In this document: one piece after another, positions 12,367 to 23,358 of the stretch
How positions within the stretch are numbered: the stretch's first letter is position 1
Layout of the letters: every line of letters begins with the position of its first letter
Source: Blastomussa wellsi
Lineage: Eukaryota > Cnidaria > Anthozoa > Scleractinia > Plerogyridae
Direction: 5' to 3'
Length of the DNA stretch: 64,000 nucleotides
NCBI GenBank assembly: GCA_947652115.1
Contig: OX393567.1
Coordinates: 22,836,032-22,900,031 of the forward strand
Made by a program: the position numbers and the translations under genes
The notes under the pieces: model-generated
Seen by the model: only the letters and a program-made list of their open reading frames with translations
Told to the model about the DNA's origin: nothing
Database searches by the model: none

Positions 12367-12607
12367 CAGTCCTTTGGGCTTCGTTCCGCGTTCCTTCCCC
12401 ACGGACTTCCGTTCACGGCTACGAACCAATCATGGGTAACTTTCCAGTTTTGGGAAAACGATTCGCAGCATATGATAGGATAGCTGTCATGCAATGAGCC
12501 AATAATTGTTTTCTTTTATTAGATTAAACGGCCTGTTAACGGAAGTGGACTGTCGATTCAGCAGACGTCCGTGGGGAAGGAACGCGTGACGAAGCCCAAA
12601 GGGCGTC
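12367..12607. repeat. Foldback element with 43-45 bp arms
   Basis: Left arm 12,367-12,411 ('cctttgggcttcgttc', 'gttccttccccacggac') is complementary to the right arm 12,565-12,607 ('gtccgtggggaaggaac', 'acgaagcccaaagg'). It shares the 'cctttgggct' block with the foldback at 6,300-6,570. Confidence 0.6.
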
Positions 12608-12879
12608 TTTTTTCCTTCCCCGAGATGATAAGTACGGAGGGAGGGCATGATCGATAGTTAAAATTGTCCCGGCTGGTGGTAGAGAGATCATAGTAAATTG
12701 GCAAATTTACCACCTGATTTGACATTCAGCTAGTTTTATAAAACAACCCGCGAAGTCATCGGTCCGAAATTTAGGCCAGGCTCTCTCGTGGACCGGAGCT
12801 CTGAAGAAAGGAAGAAGAGGCGGTACCCGAGTTTTCGATGTCGAAGTTGCACACCTTGTGTTTAATTAGTATTCTATAC

Positions 12880-13010
12880 AAGCAGGTACAAAAGTCGGAC
12901 CGGATCAACTCGCTGATTTGAATAAGAAAAGCAACAATTGATGTATGCCTAGCTTCTATTCTTATTCTAATCAGAGATCTGAGTTAATCTGAGTTAATTT
13001 GTACCTGCCT
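12880..13010. repeat. Small foldback element
   Basis: Ends 'gcaggtacaaa' and 'tttgtacctgc' are inverted copies, and further in 'ctgatttgaataagaa' pairs imperfectly with 'ttcttattctaatcag'. Overall about 130 bp, with no coding content. Confidence 0.5.
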
Positions 13011-13550
13011 CTATACACGCACACGAGAGAAAAACTAAAACTCGTAAAGCACCCCTGGCGCGCCTACCCTGCGTGCCAGAGGGTTTTTTTTGTGACCAAG
13101 AGGTACCCAGGGTATGACGCGCCATAATTCACGGAAAAACGGCACAGAAAGCGAAAACATTTTTATAGCATTTTATTTCAAATACAGAGTTATAAAATCC
13201 GATTTTAGGAAGCTTAAATATTTATATAATACTGAATAGATTGAAGGGTCAACCTTCTTTCGTTCCTCTGCCAAGTTAATACTCTTAACGAATTATTCAG
13301 TTTAAACGCACTTTCCCCTTTTCTTTTAGCTTGCCTTTTACGCACTGCAATTTCAGATGATACAATTTTGGTACCCTATCTAAATGATACAATACCTCAT
13401 GTAGCCAAACACTAAAAGTGTACCTTGATTATGAGCCACCAAACTACTTATTATTAATTCAATTATTTTTATTGTTAAATTATATTTTATTTATTTCTAA
13501 AACTCTAATCTAGAGATTGTAATCGTAATTTCAGCATGACGTGCTAGTGA

Positions 13551-13686
13551 TAGTGTGGCCACAGAACAAACTTTTTTGACAAGTTATAATTAGCCACGCT
13601 TTTAACAAGGAGGCGGGACAACTCAAAAAAATTTGCGCTCTCTGATTGGCTAACTTGTCAAAAAAGCTTGTTGGTTGGCCACACTA
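13551..13686. mobile_element. Short MITE with 'tagtgtggcca' termini
   Basis: The element begins 'tagtgtggccac' and ends 'ggccacacta'. Longer arms follow: 'aacaaacttttttgacaagtta' type sequence on the left against 'taacttgtcaaaaaagcttg' on the right. It is 136 bp and has no transposase. The TA at each edge would fit a Tc1/mariner-like target, but this is tentative. Confidence 0.6.
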
Positions 13687-13963
13687 AGGCATGTCGCAAT
13701 GCAAAACAATCACACACATCTATTAAATCAAACAAGTTTTCTTACACTCACAAATACGCCACATCTGAGTTTGCTAATGTTTGCCTCAGTGTCAAAATGA
13801 GCCTAAGTGTGAATCTATTCAGCTGAAAATGTATTTAACCTGAGAGTTCATTTTCATGCAAATCAAACTCATTTTCATATGAATGGTTTTGCACTTAGAC
13901 TCGTAAATGGCCCATTACAAGCTTTGATGTCAACATTTGTCTATTGCCCTGCAAAACTAGGAA

Positions 13964-13969
13964 TTTATT
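13964..13969 (-). terminator. Candidate NUBP2 polyadenylation signal
   Basis: Minus-strand AATAAA about 320 bases past the NUBP2 stop codon. Orientation and distance fit a 3' UTR; no transcript support is available. Confidence 0.4.
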
Positions 13970-14284
13970 TTGGTTTGTTTCCAGGGAAAAACTGTTCTTT
14001 AACCCTTTCAGTTGTGAAGTCGAAGTATCAATTCTCCTCACTAATTCTCATACATTACTTTAAATGTGGGCTCTGAGAATTTGGTGCCACACCAAAACAA
14101 TATTCCCTTGTTGATTATTGTCTTTGTTCTCACCACTTGCCTAGCTGACTGACAATGGACTGAGAATGTAAGGAGAATCAAGTTCTTGATCTGTCGATCT
14201 TGTCAGTCATACATGTTTGTCGGTAGAGACAGGATTCTTAGCTTGATGGACACAGCATATTCAACTGACTGTGTGTTCCTTCAA

Positions 14285-17200
14285 TCACCGATCTCCACTG
14301 CTTTCCATTTCTAACAGTTTGGATGTGATTGTATTTATGGCATCTAATGTTGGTGACTTGGGAAACAAGTCAATAAAGGCTTGGCCTTCTTCTAAGGATT
14401 GTGTTAGACTGGGATCCACTGGGATAGAACCTGCAAATAAGAAACACAAATCAAAATTACTGAAACTCTGCAAGCAAGCGATAACTACATGCGATAAATT
14501 CTCTGTGGCATTGACCAACTTGTATGTCAAATTGAATGCATCACATCATGGTTTAAAAATTCAGTAATAAAAATTTATTTAGCACGAACCTCAGCATAGT
14601 TTCATTTCCACACAAGAAAATCACAAGAATTAAGCAGCGATAGGTAATGTCTGCATTCGAGCCTACGTGGCTCATCAGGCCAGTGCTTATCTCTGGTTTC
14701 CATAGCAGGAAGTGACAAGGAGTATTTCTACTCCCCCCTGGATGGGATGCTAGTCCATCGCAGGGTTACCCCAGCAGTACATTCGCCGTGAGAGAGGCAA
14801 TATGAGAGAAAAGTGTCTTGCCCAAGAACATAACACAATGTCCCTAGCCAGGGCCCGAACCCAGACCGCTCGATCCTGAGACGAGTGCACTGACCATTAG
14901 GCCACCGCGCCTCCCACTTAAGCAGTGCAGTACTCATATTTCTGTTTTTCACTCCTTTCATAAAGCTACTGTTATGGGAAGAGAAGGTGGTAGGGGTTGA
15001 ACTGGAGTTAAAGGTGATTTCTAGTATGTACTGTACAATCTCTGCCTGCAATGTTTATGCGAGTCTCACACTAAGGAATGTTTGCTAGCCAAAATGGAAA
15101 CTAATGGAAATACTTACTTATTGATACCAGATATCCTTGCAAAACAATAATAAAGACTAAACAAACCTCGAAGGTATTCCAAATGGACGTTTCAGCTCAT
15201 CAAGCACTCCTAAATAACCCTTAATGGTGGACTAAAAAACTTCATGTTTGCTGTTACCGAAGTGCAATGCATCAACAAATTCAAAACAAACATGTAACCA
15301 AATCCTGAGATTGTGCAGTACGGACTGGGAATCAACTTTAAGGAAGCGGATGGTTATGGCAAATGAGAACTTAGCAGGGATTCCCAAGGTAACAGCAGCC
15401 AGGCAGAATAGAAAGAAAATTTTACAACAAGATCCACTAAGGACAGGGTGGAAACAGAAAAAAAAAACATATTTGTTCAAAGTGGAAACTTCAGACTCCT
15501 GGGGATCTATAAAGTTGCCCCTGTACCTATTACCCTTAGTTTTACCAACACACCAACAGAAATCCAACTGAGAAAAAACCAATAAATGATTGGCAGTTGT
15601 CAAGTCACCCAGGGTCTGCTGGGGGATATCATGTTAATAAACCAGGATCCCCCTTTCCCTTCAAATGCATCAAGAATTCTTCAACCAACTTTCCTTATTT
15701 TTCTTACACTCTGACTGTTACATTCAGCAAACTATTAATGGGCAAGTACTTCTTACCTAAAAATGGAACATCACAGCTCTTTGCCAAGGCTTCGCCTCCT
15801 CCGTTTGAAAATAGATTTGTGCATTCCTAAAGAAAAACGAAATTTATTTTTATAGTTATTACTTACATCTAGACTGAATTTTTTTCTTGATTGAGTTTTG
15901 ATAATATGTGAAGAAATTTGATGTTGGTCACTCTAGTCATCATCATCATCATGAATTTGCACATGGTCACAAAACCCTCACATTATATACAGGGAGTGGG
16001 CAGGAATTGTGGCGTAATGGTTATTTAGTGCAGTGGACTCTACATAGAACAGATGAGTACTGACAAACTTTTGCGGCAACCTGACAGAATGCTGGGGAGT
16101 AACCTAAAATGGATTAAAGTGCTGGCAGTAAAGGGCCATTGCAGTTAGGCTTAACAAAAGTACATTATTTTTTGCAGGGAGCTGATATGACTGCACTTCT
16201 GTATCAAACTTTTTTATTTCATGAAGAACTTAACATACACTGCAATGAGGACAGACAAATCCACTCATGTTCTCCACTACTCCCAAGATTGGAATTTTAG
16301 TTTTCTGGCAGAATGTAAGTTCTCTTCTAACGTCAGCCACTGCTACTCCCTAAACAAAAGGAATTCATGATACTCAAAAAGTATTAAGCAAGTATTACTT
16401 AATTAAATTTTTGACAGACTCATTCTTGAGCATTATAACAGTAGAGTGCATCCTGAGTCCCTAGGAATTGAATCAAAGACCCTCTTCACAGCATTTGCTT
16501 CAAGAAGTTCTTGGAAGAATATGTTAGCCTGTTTCTTTTGTAGTTCCTTTTGCAGTGTTCTCTGTATTGCTGTAAATTACTTTTATTTTTGCCTTGTAGT
16601 ACTTGGTGAACCATGTCTCACAACTTCTCATCCAATTTGTGTGTATTATGCAAGGTGCATTCTGTTTATCACCACTATACATACCTGAGGAGTAGTGACA
16701 AGAATTGCTCCATCTGGGTTGTAATGCCGCAGATTTTCAACTACTGTGATATGCTCATCGGATGTCCCTAGAATTACAATACAGTAATTTGACCTAAGAA
16801 TACTGTATCATGCTCCTGCTAGCTCCCCTGAGAGGAAGTTAGTTCATTACACACATCTTGTCTGGTTGCCAGTTTTGGCAGATCTTCATTGAAGCACTTG
16901 GTGCTGATTTATTTCAACCAATCACAAACTAGCAAGAGAGCTCATGGATACATCAAAATTAGTTGCATGAGCAAACACCTCCTGTTGCTTGGCAGTTATA
17001 TCGTGACCTGAGAGTCCTGTCTCAGAGGCACGTTTTCCTCATCAACTGCCAATTGCTCACCTGACTGTTTACAAGTGTCTATTTGTATTCTTGGGTAAAG
17101 AGAAGTGCACAGTGAATTGAGTGTGCTCATGTGTGTGGCGGGGGCGAGGTGGGGGTGGGAGGATTGAGAGGGAGGGAATGGCACAGGGATGGGAACCCAG

Positions 17201-19311
17201 CATAGAAGCAGGAGGGATTGGGGAGGTAAGAGAGGAGATAGAAGGAAGTAGAATTTATCAGTGTCAGGAGTCAGGAAAATTTTGGGAAATATTTTTGCAA
17301 CATTGCATAATATTTTCAGATATTTTACACAAGAAAAAAAGCACAAAGAGCTGGGAACCACTAATTAATGAAAAGCACAAAACCAACAGGTCACAGCACC
17401 TCCTAAATCATGACATGACAGGATTGCAATTAGTGTCCTACCTGGAGGTGTGTCAATAATCAGATAATCCAGGTCACCCCAACACACATCCGATAGAAAT
17501 TGCTTGATCATTGCTGCAAAAAATTACAAAATAATTATCTGTTACTAATTATACAGGAAAGGTTCAAGAACACCATCACTGACTAGAAAAGAATTTTTTT
17601 TTTCAAAACACATTGGAAAATCAAGGTCTTGGCTCACTGAAGCACAATCTTGCTTTCAGGTTTTTCGCTAAAATATCATTCCAAATTAAATTTTGTCTTT
17701 TTCTTTTAAAAACAAATACCATTTTTCTTTGGTCCTCTCCAGACCACAGCATCATCTCTGCTGTTCAGCAAGAAACCTATTGACATAACAGCAAGTCGCT
17801 GATCCTTTGCTGTATAGACTGGAACCCAACTACGAAAAAGAAAAGTCAAATGATCAGTGTCACATGATCAAGGTTTGATTTCAACAACATTGCAGCTACG
17901 GTTATCAAAAATATAAAATGTGATTATCGCCAGAACAGTACATTGAATACATAACATTTATACCATTACAAGTAGTAATTTGTGAACTTAAAAACATTCA
18001 AAGGTCACAGCGCTATTCCAGAAAATATCCATTTCCTGCCACAAAAGGTTATAATTTTGGTTTCATCCACCAGCCCTTAGGAAATACCATTTTAGACTTG
18101 CAGTGCTTTTGAGAGGCACAGTGGTCTGATGGTTAGTACGCTGGACTCTAGGTCAGACAATCCAGTCTGATGGGTCAATAAGTTCATATACAGACTTTCC
18201 ATGGGATGGGTATGGATGTCACATAGGGATAGGACCCTTGTCAGACTAACAAGATAAAAGACATTTTATGCCTTTACAATTAATTTTTTGGACTCACCCC
18301 GAAGAACACTGGTGTATGTCGTTTCCCTCCACATTCATCATTCTTGGAATACTTGGCCCACATAAGTCAACATCCAGTATTCCAACCTAGAAGTAAAAAT
18401 AAAACGCAACGATTAACAATATTACTGATAAACTATGGAACCAAGTTGTTTTACAAGTCGTATTCTTGAAGACACCATGACTGACCATTTTTGTTGAAAG
18501 CAAGTGCCAATATTTCCCTACGAACCTGCCTCAGTGTTTTTTGAAGAAATGTATATGTTCTGGTTCAAATTTTATATTCCTTTTCATTGCCATATCACTG
18601 TCAGACAAAGGGAAATAAAATTTGAAGCAAGGATAAAATTGAACCACAACATATACATATATAGGGTACATGTGAAGGAATTTTTTTGAGGGGAGGGGGG
18701 GGGGGGGTAGGGAGGGGCACGCACCATGTGGGTCACCCCTAGATCCCCAGATCCAACACAGGTCAATGTCAACATGAAAGGCAAACCCTGAATATGACTT
18801 ATTTTTTGCACAGATCACACATCATGTGATCACTTCCGTGACCAATTTCAGCTCACCTTTTTCCCCCTGTTGTAGAGCGTCCAGGCAATCTGCGTCGCAA
18901 CCGTACTTTTGCCAACTCCTCCTTTGCCGGAAAGGACTAGAACCACGTGTCTGATAGATTTTAACACTTCTTCTAGTGTCTGCTCCGACTGACCTGAAAA
19001 TTAATCAGAGAAATTTAGGTACAGACAATCTCTGTGTAAATTAACAATTAGTCCCCTTTATAATGCATTTCTGTTTAAGAGGAATTGGGCTGTATTCATT
19101 TCTGTTATGTCACAAAATCGTACAAATGAACTCAAGTTGTTATACAACTTGCCAAGCACAATGACTGGGCATTGCCAGCCGGATTCCGCGGTAAAACTAA
19201 AATCGTGTTAAAAAATAACAAGAAAATATGACTCGTTCAACTTTGTGTTATTTCCAAGAAAAGCGGATCAACAAACTCTGTGATATCTATAAGCATCTTA
19301 CCGTCCGCCAT
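14285..19311 (-). CDS. NUBP2: NUBP2 / Cfd1 cytosolic iron-sulfur cluster assembly ATPase
   Basis: A Mrp/NBP35-family P-loop ATPase that, with NUBP1, forms the scaffold assembling [4Fe-4S] clusters for cytosolic and nuclear proteins. Nine exons: 19,311-19,302; 18,993-18,857; 18,386-18,298; 17,829-17,720; 17,513-17,442; 16,767-16,685; 16,349-16,239; 15,826-15,757; 14,430-14,285. They total 828 bases, or 275 residues, near the human length of about 271, and phases agree at every junction. Motifs in order: deviant Walker [11 protein letters not shown] (exon 2), D-V-D-L-C-G-P-S (exon 3), W-R-G-P-K-K-N (exon 4), I-D-T-P-P-G-T-S-D-E-H (exons 5-6), V-V-E-N-M-S-G-F followed by the cluster-binding C-P-H-C (exon 7), and P-V-D-P near the C-terminus. 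It lacks the N-terminal four-cysteine ferredoxin-like motif of NUBP1, which supports NUBP2. Exon 1 codes only three residues and one base. Confidence 0.93.
14665..14916 (-). mobile_element. tRNA-derived SINE, family A (NUBP2 intron 8)
   Basis: Minus-strand reading starts 'gggaggcgcggtggcctaat' with a B-box-like 'gggttcgggccc', then the diagnostic 'gttcttgggcaagacacttt' and 'tgcgatggactagcatccca'. This is the most complete family A copy in the window and was used to recognise the others. Confidence 0.75.
16009..16145 (+). mobile_element. Degenerate family A SINE fragment
   Basis: Contains a decayed head ('tggcgtaatggtta', 'gtggactcta') and tail ('gctggggagtaacct'), in the order seen in complete copies, with the middle diverged or lost. 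It lies in NUBP2 intron 7. Confidence 0.45.
18113..18182 (+). mobile_element. Family A SINE head fragment
   Basis: 'gaggcacagtggtctgatgg' followed by 'ttagtacgctggactctagg' matches the tRNA-like head of family A; the body is missing. In NUBP2 intron 3. Confidence 0.5.
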
Positions 19312-19611
19312 CTTGCATTTAAAAGTAAAACTGCTGGTCAGCTATCCTGTCGGCTCAAAAGACTCGACCCCAGGGTCTCCCTTTCTTTTGAGGGTGTGTG
19401 GACCCTGACCTTAGCCATAGTTAGTTTTAGCTATGAAAGCAAACAAGACCCTCAAACAAAACCACATTCACAGGGCAAATTTCCCATCGTTAATAGTGAA
19501 CGTATTGTTAGACTAGAATAGAGTTCAGTATTATAAGAAGTGTATTGGGTACGGTACTGAAGTGTTAACAATAATTATAAGTTGCAATAAAAAATCCTAG
19601 TCAAACCATAT

Positions 19612-19904
19612 AACAATTATTCCATGAGCCCGCGTTGGATATGAAGTGAGTTGGTTATAATCACTTCGTATCCAACAAGGGCGAATGGAATAATTGTTTT
19701 AGTAAATTCTCAAACATATCTCTTGAATTTTTGTGGGAGACAGCTCCTGAAACCTGCCAGTGTCGGCCATTATAGAGGGCTGAAGTTAAAAACTTGGCGC
19801 ACTATTTTCCATATGACGTAAAACTCCGACTATTGGCTCATAGTCGGAGTTTTTTAGCCAATCAAAAAGCTAGAAATGCAATAGTCGGAGCTGAGAATAT
19901 ACTA
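19612..19904. mobile_element. MITE family M1, copy 2
   Basis: Matches 3,873-4,173 at both ends and in order, including 'attccatgagcccgcgttgg' and 'actattggctcatagtcgga'. Relative to copy 1 it lacks the hairpin-loop segment around 'caacgagcgcgtagcgc' and has a different middle. It lies about 300 bp upstream of the NUBP2 start. Confidence 0.75.
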
Positions 19905-21704
19905 AGTGGCAATAGTCATCCAAGTGCAAAACGGTCGGGGACGGGTGCTGCCGCCTCCGACCCACCCCTTCTAGCCGGAGCCTGCTCATAGGCTAGTGCA
20001 TGAATTACACAGTTCAATTCCTGAAGAAGTCGGGGCGCGTGCTTCCCCATCGTTACTTGGTCCCCATTCTGTACAGTACAGGGCCCAGTACCCAAATACT
20101 GGCAATTCAAAGAACCACAGATGCACGAATCAAACTCTTTGAAGGAATGTTCCCAAGTTTGCCAAACGAAGTTTTTTGGAAATGTTGATAACTTTGTGAA
20201 CTGAAACTTCTGGTTGAGTGTCCATGGTAACGTGTAATGTATAATGGTTTACCACTGGATCGCGGGCTCAAGTCGCAGTTGTTTTGCGAGGGTTATGACA
20301 ATTTCTGCGATTGGAGTTGTCGATTTAATTCGGCTATGGAATCTTTCTTGAATAGCTGGGTATGTTAACATTTTCATAGACTTTCTCAATTTCTCATTTA
20401 TGTCAAGAACCAACATCAAAACATGGAGCTCCGGTTTAAGCCTTGGCTAAATCTATAAATTATTTGTAATGGAATTTGATTTTGATAGAACCTTTGCTTT
20501 CGGCTTCGGGAACAAAATGACGTGGTGACGATCTTTGTTTGAAGATACAGAAACGGGCGATTAAAAAGAAAACGAGAACAATGAAACCTGCAAAAGGATC
20601 TTACAGGGAATACGAGGACTGCTATTTACTGGCTGAAATGGAGTGTCTTTTCTACATTTCTATATGCATTTCTTCCGCCATGGGTTGACCAAGGAGCTCG
20701 TGGACGCTGTTTCCGAGATTGGACGCCTGCGTCATTGGGTTAATTGCGTTTTGTCGCCCGCCTTCCTGAAAGGTGGAAAACAAAAACAAAAAACACGGGG
20801 CTTTAATACTCGTAACTCCACGTGCACCACGCCAAAGCCAAGGAGGAACTTGATGGCAGATGCAGATTGGGATATATTTGTTCCCAAACCCTCTCGGTTA
20901 GAGCTTTTGCGCTGGAATCAAAAGGACGGGTGAATATAAATTATTGCGCAAAAAGCCATTCAAGACACGACGAGGTACATCAAAATAATTTTTAATATTC
21001 CACAAAAAGGTCTATCTACAATGTAGACTGTCACTTTACTCAGTGAAAGATTGCACAGTGTATTCTGATTCTGTCACGATGAATGGGTGATTTACTCGCC
21101 TCCTATTCTCGTAAATCGACGGAAGATACCAACTTTCAGTCGGGGAGCGTCTCGTATAAAAGCCGAAGATTTTGATCGTTTTACGACCATCCCGCTTTGT
21201 CTAGCGGTCTTTAGTTGTGACTGCTCCGAATCATTATCCTTCGATTTCCGAGAATACGATGGCCTGGAACGTTTTAATACATAACTATCAAATCCGAAAA
21301 AACTATTTTTACTTAAAATACGATAATCTATAATATTTGGAAATATCAAAATGTAGCGTATGAATGCACGAGTTGTGTTGCGTTCCAAACGCCTTGATTA
21401 TTTTTGTTACCTTGTAAGTTGCTACCTATATTAATTTATTATTCAAGAAAATTTGCCCACGCGAGGCAAACCACATCCAGTCTTATAAGTTTAATTTGAA
21501 AGCCTTGTTGCATTAAACCCGCGAAACGAAAACGCCGCCAAGTTTAAGAAGTCAATATTGGGTAGGATATCTGTCATAAACATTAACAAGAATGCTAAAA
21601 ATTGGCAAAGGATATCTAAGATTGACGATAATTAAATTATCACCTTAATATCTAATCCGAGATAAATTTTAATGGTATCTTTTAGCTAGGAATGTGCACT
21701 ATTT
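19905..21704. other. Spacer between NUBP2 and Sfmbt
   Basis: A short repeat end ('tagccggagcctgctcatag') lies at 19,968-19,990; the rest shows no supported gene. It should contain sequence upstream of NUBP2 and downstream of Sfmbt, transcribed in the same direction. Confidence 0.4.
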
Positions 21705-21710
21705 TTTATT
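21705..21710 (-). terminator. Candidate Sfmbt polyadenylation signal
   Basis: Minus-strand AATAAA about 440 bases downstream of the Sfmbt stop codon. It is one possible site; no transcript data. Confidence 0.35.
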
Positions 21711-22152
21711 TTTCTACAAACCCCTCCCCTCCCCATGGGGTCCGTTCCGAGACCTCCAGTGGAACTTTCCTCTTTATCGTTTCAGAAGAATGTATTTGGC
21801 ACAATTTAGGTAATTCGCTTTTCTCTAACCAAATACCTAGTACAAGCCTGACGCTTTCTTTAGTTTGACTCTGCCCCAGGCTGAAATCTTCCCTTTAAAA
21901 CCATGATCTTTCTGTTATCACTTAGTTGTTCAGTAAAAATCCAAATGGCTTCGCATGACTGACTTCAATCTATTAACACTCAATTCGTTGGTATCCAAGC
22001 GGACCAAGCCGGCCATACGAAGAATTATTACCGACATCTCCAATCTTCGTGGGAAGTGAAGAAGTTTCTTGCTCGATGTAAAGTAGAGACAACGACCAAA
22101 CCTTTATGCTTGTTACAGTACATTGAAGATTTAAGTAACAGATCCGAGAGAA

Positions 22153-23358
22153 TTAACGCGCCCGAAGTTTGAGTTGAGCGATGTAACTACACATCTTTAG
22201 TGTCGGCCCGAGTTTCATGCGAGTGAACTGCATCAGAGAGTCACGTGATAACAGCATCAGTGCTTGGCCGTCAATTTCCTGTCAAGAACAAATCAAATAT
22301 GAAATGGGTTGAGTACTGCGCAAGATGTCGTGCGCTTCAAATAGTAATTGTGATAACGAAGTAGCAAAGGGAAATGAGATGAAAGAAATGAGAGCGTCAA
22401 GAACTGTTTTTTCCTTTTTTCCGCCCCATCACCGAACGGGATCGAGTAATCTGTTCTCTCATTTTAGCGTCTACTCACTACCCTGCGATCCGTCACTTAA
22501 GTATTGTCCTATTAAAATCCCTCGAATGGCACGCAGGACCTTCGAACCCGGCGTCTTTATTCGCCTGAAACAGCGGTCGGGAAACGAGCGACCCTGGAAA
22601 GTCAGATTTGAATAATAATAATGATAATAACTAAATAAACAATCGACTTTGTTTACAAGAGTTTACGTAACAGTCTTGCAAAGACCCTCGAATTCCCAAT
22701 CGATTTGGAATTTAGAAGTGTTGGTATTTGCGGAGGGAGGAAAAACGGAAAACCCGGAGAAAAACCCTCAGAGAAAGGAGCCGAACCAAAAACAATCTCG
22801 ACGCACATATGACGCCGGGTCCGGGAATCGAAAACGGGCCACGTTGGTAGGAGGCGAGCAATCTCACCACAGCGCCATCCCTGTTCACCCCTTAAGTCCG
22901 CAAATATCCAAATTCCGGTTGACCATTCTTGTCTTTAAACCCAATTGCAATCAGAATCGATCCTCAAACGGAAATTTCGAGAGTCGCTCGTTTCGTCAAG
23001 CCTACGCAGTAAGGAGCAAAGACTTAAGTAAGGAACAAAGTGCGGGATAAGGCAAGCAGCCACACTATATGACGTGATAATTGATGGTTGGTTTTTACCT
23101 GATCCAAGAATATATTAGCATAATTAATGCAGTCCGTTGAGCGCACGTATCTCACAACCTGCTCCACTGACCACGTGACTGGATTGGCGGGAAGGTCAGG
23201 TGACCGGCCATTCACGCAGCCCGGAAGTGACGTGTTGGTACCAACATCGACACAGGATGGCTTGGGACGTATGGGTCGATGCCCCATGGGGGAGTAGGGT
23301 GACTTCGATGAGGGGGAGGGGTAAGGAGAGTACCTTGATGCGGAATGAGAGTGATGAC
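22153..23358 (-). CDS. SFMBT: Sfmbt exons 19-20: C-terminal SAM domain
   Basis: Exon 23,358-23,099 has a Ser/Pro/His-rich stretch and then N-P-V-T-W-S-V-E-Q-V-V-R-Y-V, the start of a SAM domain. The last exon, 22,278-22,153, continues E-I-D-G-Q-A-L-M-L-L and M-K-L-G-P-T-L-K-M, the two most conserved SAM blocks in Polycomb proteins (Ph, Scm, Sfmbt). It ends R-A-R-stop. The split between F-L-D-Q and E-I-D-G falls inside the domain at phase 0. A SINE lies in the intron. Confidence 0.9.
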